NCBI RefSeq assembly: GCF_026738875.1
Contig: NZ_JAPQFJ010000016.1
Location: 1 to 64,000 of the forward strand
Source of the DNA: Clostridium brassicae
GTDB lineage: Bacteria; Bacillota; Clostridia; Clostridiales; Clostridiaceae
Length of the DNA stretch: 64,000 nt
Direction: 5' to 3'
Shown here: one piece after another, positions 46,093 to 53,815 of the stretch
Position numbering within the stretch: position 1 is the first letter of the stretch
Layout of the letters: each line of letters begins with the position of its first letter
Notes under the pieces: generated by a model
What the model saw: the letters and a program-made list of their open reading frames with translations, nothing else
Told to the model about the DNA's origin: nothing
The model's database searches: none
Translations under genes and position numbers: made by a program

Positions 46093-46507
46093 GTTAGAAG
46101 TTACTATAATAAATAATATACAAGATCCTTTGAAAAGAAAATATACACTTACACATTCTGATGAAACTGGAATAAGATATTTGTTTATAAACAACAAATT
46201 TACAGAAGAAAAATGCGATGTTTTAATGGATCAAGTTGTTGGTGAATGGAATTTAGTAAATAACAAATTTATATTCAAGGCCTCTTGTCCACTTAGTTGC
46301 GAAGCTAGTAAATATAGTGCAGATGAAAGGTATAAAATATTTAAAAGCCATATAACAAGAGCCCTTAAAGCAATCATTTGTGGAGACAAACCATATATTT
46401 TAGCTAATGACTATTTAACAGAATCAAAAATATATGTATTTTACATGTATAGTACAGAAAATTATATAGTTGAAGATTTAGGATTAGTATCTGAATACCT
46501 ATATTGA
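46085..46507 (+). CDS. Staygreen family protein (Mg-dechelatase homologue)
   Basis: About 140 residues. ATG 46085 is 8 bases from AAGGGG. DPLKRKYTLTHSDETGIRYL, VVGEWNLVNNKFIFKASCPL and SRALKAIICGDKPYI-like segments match the Staygreen (SGR) domain, which in plants removes Mg from chlorophyll a and is active in some bacterial homologues. The organism is not photosynthetic, so a different metal-tetrapyrrole or a cofactor intermediate is probable. It overlaps the ECF-S gene by 8 bases. Family call is from motif pattern; the role is inference. Confidence 0.78.
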   Translation: MHKLEVTIINNIQDPLKRKYTLTHSDETGIRYLFINNKFTEEKCDVLMDQVVGEWNLVNNKFIFKASCPLSCEASKYSADERYKIFKSHITRALKAIICGDKPYILANDYLTESKIYVFYMYSTENYIVEDLGLVSEYLY

Positions 46508-46565
46508 ACTAGATTTTTATAATCACAACATTTTTGTTTGAATTTTTAATTATATAAATTAATTT

Positions 46566-46689
46566 CAAATTTAGAAAAGACATGCTTTAAACGATAACTT
46601 TAGAAATTAATAACCGCTATTTTAAAGAAAGGAATGACGATTATCGTGCTTTTGAAAACATAAATTTTGCATTAGCGGTAAAACAGTAA
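46566..46689 (+). pseudogene. Decayed copy of the methyltransferase 3' end
   Basis: From 46599 the sequence reads LEINNRYFKERNDDYRAFEN and INFALAVKQ, then TAA at 46687. It differs by only a few silent changes from the end of the 43478 gene (44302-44392). Just upstream, TTAGAAAAGACATGCTTT matches the ..DLERTGF.. codons, with about 20 bases deleted between. It is the last piece of a second methyltransferase paralogue. Confidence 0.85.
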
Positions 46690-46712
46690 TACTCAATAGA
46701 ATTATTATACAC

Positions 46713-46743
46713 AAGCCAAGAATAGAGTTGATGTCCTTGGCTT
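46713..46743 (+). terminator. Hairpin after the radical SAM cassette
   Basis: AAGCCAAG / CTTGGCTT with AATTTACTTGTTT after it. Confidence 0.6.
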
Positions 46744-46810
46744 AATTTACTTGTTTAATTATAATGTTATAATTATGATAATAAAACTTTAAAATTTGGA
46801 GGAATACATA

Positions 46811-47254
46811 GTGAACTGGAAACTAAAAAAATTTACAGATTTAAAACTTGAGGAAATATATAACATTTTACAGTTAAGAAATGAGGTATTTATTGTAGAA
46901 CAAGAGTGTGCTTTTCAAGATTGTGATGGCAAAGACCAAGATGCATATCACCTATTTCTTGAAGACAATAGCAATGTTGTTGCATGCCTAAGAATCTTAA
47001 AAAAAGGTGTTTCATATGATCAAGTATCTATTGGTCGAGTAGTAGTGAGTAAAAACTATCGTGGTAAAAGTATTGCAAGAAAGATGATGTTAAAAGCAAT
47101 TGATTTTATAAGACAAAACTTAAATGAAACAGAAATTAAAATTCAAGCACAATCATATTTATTCGATTTTTATGGAAGTCTTGGTTTCAAAAAAGTTTCA
47201 GAGGAATACTTAGAAGATAACATTCCTCATATAGATATGTTGTATAAAAGGTAA
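46811..47254 (+). CDS. ElaA-like GNAT acetyltransferase
   Basis: 148 residues from GTG 46811, 8 bases after GGAGG (the frame upstream of it includes the RBS). ILQLRNEVFIVEQECAFQDC and DGKDQDAYHLFLED are the ElaA signature, SIGRVVVSKNYRGKSIARKM the acetyl-CoA loop, and SYLFDFYGSLGFKKVSEEYL the end of the fold. Its substrate is unknown. It starts a separate unit after the terminator at 46713. Confidence 0.9.
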   Translation: MNWKLKKFTDLKLEEIYNILQLRNEVFIVEQECAFQDCDGKDQDAYHLFLEDNSNVVACLRILKKGVSYDQVSIGRVVVSKNYRGKSIARKMMLKAIDFIRQNLNETEIKIQAQSYLFDFYGSLGFKKVSEEYLEDNIPHIDMLYKR

Positions 47255-47343
47255 TACATAATAATTTGAGTTAATACTATGCTTTTACTTTAGTAAATTC
47301 TTGAATTTAGTATATTTTTTTAAACAATTCTATATTTAGTATA

Positions 47344-47417
47344 AAAAACAAGATTAAATACGGTTACATTTTATTAAAAAATGGTTTCCAGTATCGTATT
47401 TTAATCTTGTTTTTTAT
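47344..47417. terminator. Long bidirectional terminator
   Basis: AACAAGATTAAATACG pairs with CGTATTTTAATCTTGTT (one bulge), flanked by A- and T-runs on either side. Confidence 0.85.
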
Positions 47418-47556
47418 TATACGATAATTTTTAATATATTTATTGAATTAGTATGAATTATAAATATGCTAATATAACAAATAATAAAGATATAGTATTC
47501 AAATACGATATATCTATTATGTAAACTTAACAATCATTTTAGTAAAGGAGCATTTT

Positions 47557-48633
47557 ATGAAAACTTATCTATTTCCAATAAAAGTAGCACTAATATTTTT
47601 TCCTCTTTTAGCAGCTGCTCTATGTATTCCTTACGCTGTCTACAATTATAGAAAATATGGTAATATCAATAAATTAAAGACCTTTATTTTTTATACCTTT
47701 ATATTTTATAGTATTACCGCGTTTTTTATGACAATACTCCCTTTACCACGTGTTGATAAACCTAGATTTTCTAAAGAAAATTATATTCAACTAATTCCAT
47801 TTAATTTTATAAACGATTTTTTAAGTAAAACTAAAGTTGTCTGGAATAATCCTAAAACCTATTTACATGTTTTTTCAGAACCTGCTTTTATGCAAGCATT
47901 TTTTAACGCTATTTTACTATTGCCTTTAGGAATATATCTTAGATATTACTTTAAAAAAACTATAAAACAAACAATAATTATATCTTTCTTAGTTTCACTA
48001 TTTTTTGAAATTACTCAGTTAACTGGTATATATGGAATTTATAAATATCCATACAGACTATTCGATGTAGATGATCTTATTCTAAATACATTTGGTGGAT
48101 TAATCGGATATCTCATAGAACCTTTGTTTAGTATCATACTACCTGATATAAATAAACTTAAGATAAAAACTTTTACAACTGACAAATATTCTGCTTATCC
48201 TAAACGTATCCTAGCATTTTTTATAGATTGGACGCTGTGCTTTTTATTTTTTGATCCTGAAAATATATTTATATTTGTAATAGTAACTTTTTTATATTTT
48301 ATATTAATCCCTTACCTAACAAATGGGTTTACTATAGCTAAAAAATTATTAAAAATGAGATTAAGAGGAGAACATGATAAATTAACGTTTATTGAAATTT
48401 TCAAACGTTATGGTATATTAATGTATTGCTATTTTATGCCGAATTACATATTAAATTCAGCTCAAAATTACTTACAATCTTTAGAAAAATATGATTTTCT
48501 AATAATAGTTTTTATATTACAGATTTTTTTAGTTCTATTTGGTTTTATACATTTATTAAGCCACATAATAAAAAAAGATCCTATACTTCTTCATGACAAA
48601 ATAAGTGGTGTTAAAAATATAGATATATCTTAA
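47557..48633 (+). CDS. VanZ-RDD fusion membrane protein
   Basis: 358 residues. Residues about 1-195 are a VanZ-like domain with four or five TM segments (MQAFFNAILLLPLGIYLRYY, SFLVSLFFEITQLTGIYG, YRLFDVDDLILNTFGGLIGY). From about 205 follows an RDD domain (YSAYPKRILAFFIDWTLCFL, NGFTIAKKLLKMRLRGEHDK) with its Arg-Asp pattern. VanZ domains are tied to glycopeptide or lipopeptide tolerance in some bacteria; RDD proteins act in ion or small-solute handling. The combination is known in Firmicutes but its job is not. RBS AAAGGAG. Confidence 0.88.
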   Translation: MKTYLFPIKVALIFFPLLAAALCIPYAVYNYRKYGNINKLKTFIFYTFIFYSITAFFMTILPLPRVDKPRFSKENYIQLIPFNFINDFLSKTKVVWNNPKTYLHVFSEPAFMQAFFNAILLLPLGIYLRYYFKKTIKQTIIISFLVSLFFEITQLTGIYGIYKYPYRLFDVDDLILNTFGGLIGYLIEPLFSIILPDINKLKIKTFTTDKYSAYPKRILAFFIDWTLCFLFFDPENIFIFVIVTFLYFILIPYLTNGFTIAKKLLKMRLRGEHDKLTFIEIFKRYGILMYCYFMPNYILNSAQNYLQSLEKYDFLIIVFILQIFLVLFGFIHLLSHIIKKDPILLHDKISGVKNIDIS

Positions 48634-48724
48634 AATAAAGCTACAGTTTAGTAATTTATTGATAAGGAAAAGGAAGCTTACACTAGCTTGTTTACATTCT
48701 TTTAAAACAAAGCCTAAAATAAAG

Positions 48725-48768
48725 AAGAGATTTTCTAATGGTAATTTTTATTGTAGGAAATCTCTTTT
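48725..48768 (+). terminator. Terminator
   Basis: AAGAGATTT / AAATCTCTT with extra pairing and TTTGTTT following. It closes the VanZ-RDD unit. Confidence 0.75.
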
Positions 48769-48869
48769 GTTTATCTTACAAAAATGTAAGCACAATGTAA
48801 GATGAATGAATGGAACCGTATATGACTTTATGATATATTAATTACATCAATCGACTATTGGAGGTTCTT

Positions 48870-49076
48870 ATGATGCAAAATAGTTTATTTTTAATTAGTA
48901 TAGGTATTTTATTTATTGGTTTTCTTTTTTTAGGAATGAGTGGTTTTAGCTTTAAATGGAGGGCTTTTACAAATAAACCTGCTTGGAATGGAAATACTCT
49001 ACCATTTCTAGTTATAGGATCTATATTTTCTGTAACAGGCTTAATATTGGTATATGTATTTTACCCATTTAAGTAA
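48870..49076 (+). CDS. Small two-TM membrane protein
   Basis: 68 residues, tandem ATG codons 5 and 8 bases after GGAGG. TM1 is SLFLISIGILFIGFLFLG and TM2 LPFLVIGSIFSVTGLILVYV, separated by a short polar loop (KWRAFTNKPAWNGNTL). The plan resembles DUF3784-like small membrane proteins but I cannot assign a family firmly. Role unknown. Confidence 0.65.
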   Translation: MMQNSLFLISIGILFIGFLFLGMSGFSFKWRAFTNKPAWNGNTLPFLVIGSIFSVTGLILVYVFYPFK

Positions 49077-49236
49077 AACTTAAATAATTATAAAATTACA
49101 TAGCTAAGTGCTATTTTAATAAATGAGAAGATTGTATAATTAGAATTTTAAAATTTACATGAAACTATATAATTTTGTCATTATGCAATTTTCTAAAATA
49201 ATAAATTAATAATCAACTAAAAAAGGAGTATATAAT

Positions 49237-49581
49237 ATGAAAAAAATTATTGGATTTATAGTAGCTTTATTAATAATAGGGGGAGGATTTTTTGCCCTTA
49301 GAACTAATAAAATAACAACCTTTGGTTCTACCAAATATTATGTTAAAACCACAGATCAGTATACAACTGAACATGTAGTAGATTTTGATAGATATCGTTA
49401 CAAAATAAATGGCTATGACAAAAATGGAAATGAAAAACTCTTAGAGGTTACTACTAATAAGGTTCTTAAAGTAGATAGATACCTAAAAGTATATGTAAAA
49501 GATAATGTAGTAAAAAGTTATGAAGAAGTACAAAAAGATGATCTACCTGAAAAAGTAAAAGAAATATATAAGATAAAATAA
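49237..49581 (+). CDS. YxeA family exported OB-fold protein
   Basis: 114 residues, AAAAGGAG RBS. The N-terminal segment (MKKIIGFIVALLIIGGGFFA) is a signal or anchor. The outer part (YYVKTTDQYT, RYKINGYDKNGNEKLLEVTT, RYLKVYVKDNVVKSYEEVQK) is typical of YxeA/DUF1093, small OB-fold proteins found with bacitracin- or peptide-sensing operons in Bacillus. No such transporter is adjacent here. Function unknown. Confidence 0.87.
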   Translation: MKKIIGFIVALLIIGGGFFALRTNKITTFGSTKYYVKTTDQYTTEHVVDFDRYRYKINGYDKNGNEKLLEVTTNKVLKVDRYLKVYVKDNVVKSYEEVQKDDLPEKVKEIYKIK

Positions 49582-49590
49582 AGAAAGAAT

Positions 49591-49627
49591 TCTCCAATTT
49601 ACTTATTTGTATTATTGGAGATTTTTT
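49591..49627 (+). terminator. Terminator after yxeA-like gene
   Basis: TCTCCAAT / ATTGGAGA followed by TTTTTTATTATTTTC. Confidence 0.85.
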
Positions 49628-49694
49628 ATTATTTTCATAAATTTTATAATATAATAGTTATCGTTTCTCTATCTAAATATACTGTTTATACAAT

Positions 49695-49745
49695 AATAGC
49701 CTATTAATTCTATCACTTTGTAAGTTATAGAATTAATAGGCTATT
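49695..49745. terminator. Perfect 19-bp hairpin
   Basis: AATAGCCTATTAATTCTAT / ATAGAATTAATAGGCTATT, with a 13-base loop and ATATTTTAAT after it. It has no gene directly before it on either strand, so it may insulate the Maa gene or be a repeat end. Confidence 0.6.
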
Positions 49746-49876
49746 ATATTTTAATAAATATTATGTATAAAACCTCCAATATCTACTTTATATGTATTAT
49801 AATATAAATAACTTTAATTTAGCACACACTCATTAATATAAGTAAATTTAATTATATAGCAGAGAGGAGATAACTT

Positions 49877-50473
49877 ATGACAGAAAAAGAAAAAATGTTA
49901 AATGGAAAACCATATAAATCATTTGGTGAAGAGCTATTTAAAGAACGTCAGTATGCAAAAGATTTGATATTTGAATTCAACTCTTTACATCCTAGTAAAA
50001 TAGAAAAACGAAATGAAATCATAAAAAAATTATTTGGTAGTACTAGAGATGATTTTTTTATAGAACCACCATTTAGATGTGACTATGGTTACAATATTTC
50101 CATTGGGGAAAATTTTTATACCAATTACAATTGCACCATATTAGATTGTGCTAAAGTTACAATTGGTGACAATGTTATGTTCGCACCAAACGTAAGTCTT
50201 TTTACTGCAGGCCACCCTATTCATTTTGAACCACGTAATGAAGGAATTGAATATGCTTTTCCAATTACTATAGGCAATAACGTATGGCTAGGTGGTGGCG
50301 TTATAGTAAATCCAGGTATTACTATTGGAGATAATGTAGTAATTGGTTCTGGTAGTGTTATAACAAAAGATATCCCTTCTAATTCAATAGCTGTAGGTAA
50401 TCCTTGTAAAGTAATAAGCAAAATTACTGATGAAGATAAACAATACTACTTTAAAAATTTTAAAATTGAATAA
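49877..50473 (+). CDS. Maltose/galactoside O-acetyltransferase (Maa/LacA type)
   Basis: 198 residues. The N-terminal MLNGKPYKSFGEELFKERQY is the Maa domain, followed by a left-handed beta-helix of hexapeptide repeats (ISIGENFYTNYNCTILDCAK, VTIGDNVMFAPNVSLFTAGH with the catalytic His, then IGNNVWLGGGVIVNPGITIG and DNVVIGSGSVITKDIPSNSI). It acetylates sugars from acetyl-CoA; the acceptor is undefined. RBS GAGAGGAG. Single gene. Confidence 0.92.
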   Translation: MTEKEKMLNGKPYKSFGEELFKERQYAKDLIFEFNSLHPSKIEKRNEIIKKLFGSTRDDFFIEPPFRCDYGYNISIGENFYTNYNCTILDCAKVTIGDNVMFAPNVSLFTAGHPIHFEPRNEGIEYAFPITIGNNVWLGGGVIVNPGITIGDNVVIGSGSVITKDIPSNSIAVGNPCKVISKITDEDKQYYFKNFKIE

Positions 50474-50481
50474 TTAGTACA

Positions 50482-50517
50482 AAAGAACCTGTGCAAGAAT
50501 AAGGCACAAGTTCTTTA
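50482..50517. terminator. Terminator between Maa and lipase genes
   Basis: AAAGAAC / GTTCTTT with GTGC / GCAC inside, between convergent genes. Confidence 0.75.
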
Positions 50518-50612
50518 TTATTACTTTAATTTTGTTATTAAGATATTTGTCAAACTACAATATACAACAATAACTTAAATAATTATTTTAAGAAAATATA
50601 TAAAAGTTATAA

Positions 50613-51926
50613 TTATTTTTCTAGTGAATTTAATTGCTTACAAAGATTTAAATACCATCCTTGAACATTAGCAAAACGTCCTATTATATCTTCATGATCC
50701 ATATTCATAAGTGTAGGCATTGCATTCCACTTACCTTTTTCAGGAGTACCATCATAATCAATAATAACATCATTTGACCCTAATTTAGGTCCATTTTCGC
50801 TTATAGAATTTACATAGCCATCATTTGGCCACCAACTTTTATCTATAACAGGTTTCCCTGCTTCATTACGAGTATATTTGCCCATTGTAAAAGCATTTGG
50901 GTAAAACATCTTATTCATTACTCCTGGTTGTGGGATATGATGTCCAGTAAGAATTGCTTCTTTTGTTGCACAAACTGTCCAAGAGAAATAATAAACATCT
51001 GGTTGAGCTTTTACCCATTTATTAAGTTCTTCTGATCCATATGTTGTTAAATCATATGATGAAATATCTTTTGTATGTGTCCATATATCACTATTTAAAA
51101 CACGTGATACATATTTTAAATTAGATTCATTTTTTTTCTTTTGTAATCCCCATTGATCTAATTTAAAATCAAATATAGATTTTGTAAGTGAGCTACTACC
51201 TGTTGTTGATGCTAATACTCCAAAGGCAGAACTTGCAAAATCAACCATAGGATTTCCATCAGCAGCTGTTGTTCCATTATTTGGTGTTGCAATAGTTGTT
51301 ACACTGTGAATCCAGTGTTTTCCTCCTTTAAATAATGGCGAAAGATTATTTTGTGCATAATCTCTTTCTTCTTTACAACCTTCACTTAATAACTGTGTAA
51401 GCGTACGAATAGTTTGTCCACCCATACTATGTCCAACTAAGTGAATTTTATTAGTATCACTTATTTTTTTATATAACCCTGGATACATTCTACCATATCG
51501 TGCATGTCCATATTTTTCTGCATGAGCTGCACCATAATCTACTCTTCCACCTACTATATAGGCATAGAGTTCACAAGCTCTATCCCAATTACTAGATACA
51601 GGGCCTACTGTTGCTGTATAAACTTCGTATCCTGCATCACGCATCTTTTCTTGAAGGTCATTAGTACCTCCCCAATACTTAAATCCTGCTACTTCATCTC
51701 TTCCCCAACCCATAAATCCATGAACTAGCACTATTGGATAATTATTAGATTCTAAAGTTGCATGTAAATTAGATGATTTTAATGTCTTTATAGTATCTGA
51801 TGATTTTGATAAAACTGGTGAATTTTTTGTAATATCAGCAGCATTAGCCCTTATCGGAAAAGTGGTTATAATCATAGCTACTGCTAATAATGGAATTCCT
51901 AATAATTTAGTTAAATATTTTTTCAT
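50613..51926 (-). CDS. Secreted family I.5 lipase
   Basis: 437 residues from ATG 51926, which has GTGGAG nearby; the frame open to 52067 adds 47 residues with no export signal. Signal peptide MKKYLTKLLGIPLLAVAMII.. ends near ANA-A (29). YPIVLVHGFMGWG is the oxyanion region, Ser167 lies in GHSMGG, Asp is expected in WWPNDGYVN and His in NMDHEDIIG. H135/H141 in YGAAHAEKYGHARYGR are the zinc ligands typical of this family. It hydrolyses triglycerides and, in close C. botulinum relatives, synthetic polyesters. The family is the egg-yolk lipase type. Confidence 0.93.
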   Translation of the reverse strand: MKKYLTKLLGIPLLAVAMIITTFPIRANAADITKNSPVLSKSSDTIKTLKSSNLHATLESNNYPIVLVHGFMGWGRDEVAGFKYWGGTNDLQEKMRDAGYEVYTATVGPVSSNWDRACELYAYIVGGRVDYGAAHAEKYGHARYGRMYPGLYKKISDTNKIHLVGHSMGGQTIRTLTQLLSEGCKEERDYAQNNLSPLFKGGKHWIHSVTTIATPNNGTTAADGNPMVDFASSAFGVLASTTGSSSLTKSIFDFKLDQWGLQKKKNESNLKYVSRVLNSDIWTHTKDISSYDLTTYGSEELNKWVKAQPDVYYFSWTVCATKEAILTGHHIPQPGVMNKMFYPNAFTMGKYTRNEAGKPVIDKSWWPNDGYVNSISENGPKLGSNDVIIDYDGTPEKGKWNAMPTLMNMDHEDIIGRFANVQGWYLNLCKQLNSLEK

Positions 51927-52322
51927 CTCCACACCCCTATATAATATTTTTGACATAATAATTCTTATTTGAGAAAATTGCATATTTTTAGCCATTGAAT
52001 GCTTAGTAAGAAGAGTTAAATCAGCATCAAAGATGTGATTGTAATTTAAAATAACATTCAAATGCAAATAATTTGCGTTCAGAAGGCATATGTAAAACTA
52101 AAACAATTGCTCTTTTAATATTATAGTATCTAGCTGTACTATGAACTTTTAATAAAAATCGATAAATCTTATCCCTAATTTTAGATAATGGTACAATTTT
52201 CTCATTTATTAAATACATTAAAAATTAAAATATAGTTATTCTGATAAAATCTCTTTAACACTTTAAAATTTAAATCTCTTTTATTATCAATAAATTTTGA
52301 ATTCCCCCCCTTTTTATAAAGT
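51927..52322. other. Lipase upstream region
   Basis: The likely promoter and leader of the lipase gene. It contains a 63-codon minus-strand open frame (52027-52218) with no RBS and no recognised domain, which I do not accept as a gene. Confidence 0.5.
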
Positions 52323-52425
52323 ATTAACTATTTAATATGATAAATTTTAACATTAATAAAACATCTTTAAGACTTAGTTAAACGTTTACTTATCAGCATA
52401 CTTATTTCTCATATGTTTATAAATT
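52323..52425. repeat. 103-bp direct repeat, unit 1
   Basis: ATTAACTATTTAATATGATA.. through ..ATGTTTATAAATT. It matches the next unit at roughly 87 of 100 positions. Each unit contains the palindrome TAAACGTTTA in TTAAACGTTTACTTAT. Confidence 0.85.
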
Positions 52426-52528
52426 ATTAACTGTTTAATATGATAAACTTTAACATTAATAAAACGTCGTTAAATCTCAGTTAAACGTTTACTTATAAGC
52501 ACACTTATCTCACCATGTTTATTAATTG
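52426..52528. repeat. 103-bp direct repeat, unit 2
   Basis: ATTAACTGTTTAATATGATA.. through ..ATGTTTATTAATT, directly abutting unit 1. The TAAACGTTTA core is conserved while neighbouring bases differ, suggesting selection on the core or simple recent duplication. Confidence 0.85.
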
Positions 52529-52691
52529 TTTGATTTATCAATTATCAATAGAATAGTTAACTTAATTTTTTTAGAATAATTATATTTAATTTTTAAATAT
52601 ATTTTAATCGGTGATTAATTTAATTCAAAATTTATATATTATAAATTACATATAAAAACTTAAAATTTATTTAATTATATTCCTATTTTTC

Positions 52692-52847
52692 TTAATTTTC
52701 AATATTTTTTGTATATTTTTTAAAACGTGGATATTTTTCCATGTATAATACAACTTTCAAGGCTTTAACAGTTTTAGATATATAACTTGCCTTACCATTA
52801 CATCCACGACTTATGGTGACAAAAATAAATTCACTAAGGTTCTTTCG
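52692..52847 (-). pseudogene. Possible gene remnant, unknown family
   Basis: The minus strand reads LSEFIFVTISRGCNGKASYI, SKTVKALKVVLYMEKYPRFK and KYTKNIEN before TAA at 52692. It is protein-like in composition but has a stop just upstream and no RBS. A frameshift seems to separate it from NNSLAKEP. I do not recognise the family. Confidence 0.35.
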
Positions 52848-53017
52848 CTAAGGAGTTGTTAAATATAGAATATATTTTTCAATATTTAACTTACTAGTTA
52901 ACATTTTATAAATAAATTATATATGTATGTAATTAATTGTGATATTTTATAAGCTAATATATAATTTATAATGTAAAAATATTAATCGAAAATTTTTGTT
53001 GGAAAGGATAAATTTAT

Positions 53018-53659
53018 ATGACTAAAAACGTTTTATGGTATATAGAAAAACAATTGGATCGAACTATAGCTAATCTAAGAAAACGTAATATAGCAGGCTT
53101 TTTTGTCAAAGATACTAATGATTTAATAAAACTCTTGAAAGAACTTATAGATGAAAAATCTATAGTAGGTGTAGGGGATTCTATGACACTTTTTGAAACA
53201 GGAGTTATAGATTTTCTTCGTGAAGGGAATTATACTTTTTTAGATAAGTATAAAAATGGTATCACAAGTGAAGAAAAAAAACAAATTTACATACAGAACT
53301 TCTCTTGTGATACTTTTATGTGTAGTACAAATGCATTAACTGAAAATGGAGAACTTTATAATATTGATGGTAATGGAAGTAGAGTTGCCCCTATGATATA
53401 TGGTCCTAAACAAGTTATCTTAGTAGCTGGAATAAATAAGATTGTTAAAGATATAGAAGAGGCAGAAAAAAGAGTTCGAAATTATTCTGCTCCAATCGAT
53501 GCAAAAAGATTAGGTAAAAATACCCCATGTACTACTTTAGGCTATTGTATCGACTGCCAAAGCCCCAATAGAATATGTAATGACTTTACAATTATTAAAG
53601 GACAGTTTGTTAAAGACAGAATCAAAGTAATAATTGTAGGAAAACAGCTAGGTTATTAA
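53018..53659 (+). CDS. LUD-domain (LutC/YkgG-like) protein
   Basis: 213 residues. LUD (DUF162) features: ELIDEKSIVGVGDSMTLFET, TFMCSTNALTENGELYNIDG, NGSRVAPMIYGPKQVILVAG and NKIVKDIEEAEKRVRNYSAP. The C-terminal CTTLGYCIDCQSPNRICNDF holds a Cys cluster. LutC subunits act in L-lactate oxidation with LutA and LutB, but neither is present here, and stand-alone LUD proteins have no settled role. RBS GGAAAGGA. Confidence 0.88.
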   Translation: MTKNVLWYIEKQLDRTIANLRKRNIAGFFVKDTNDLIKLLKELIDEKSIVGVGDSMTLFETGVIDFLREGNYTFLDKYKNGITSEEKKQIYIQNFSCDTFMCSTNALTENGELYNIDGNGSRVAPMIYGPKQVILVAGINKIVKDIEEAEKRVRNYSAPIDAKRLGKNTPCTTLGYCIDCQSPNRICNDFTIIKGQFVKDRIKVIIVGKQLGY

Positions 53660-53769
53660 TTTTTTATTTTGTAATATTTTTAAAGCATAATACTTAACTA
53701 TCTTATAATATAAATATTTTGTTTATTTTATATTGAATTTTAAAAGCAACTAACAGCATAATTAAACAA

Positions 53770-53809
53770 AAGGAATTAATAAGTTTATATCATAACCTAT
53801 TAATTCCTT
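53770..53809. terminator. Bidirectional terminator
   Basis: AAGGAATTAATA / TATTAATTCCTT, between the convergent LUD and ABC permease genes. Confidence 0.8.
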
Positions 53810-53815
53810 AAATCA

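Noticed and set aside
51927-52067. 47-residue extension of the lipase
   Set aside because: It would bury the signal peptide; the ATG at 51926 has an RBS and starts a standard Sec signal.
52027-52218. 63-codon minus-strand frame upstream of the lipase gene
   Set aside because: No RBS, no domain and a composition typical of noncoding AT-rich DNA.
52323-52528. CRISPR array or replication iterons
   Set aside because: Only two long repeats with no regular spacers; no cas, rep or par genes nearby.
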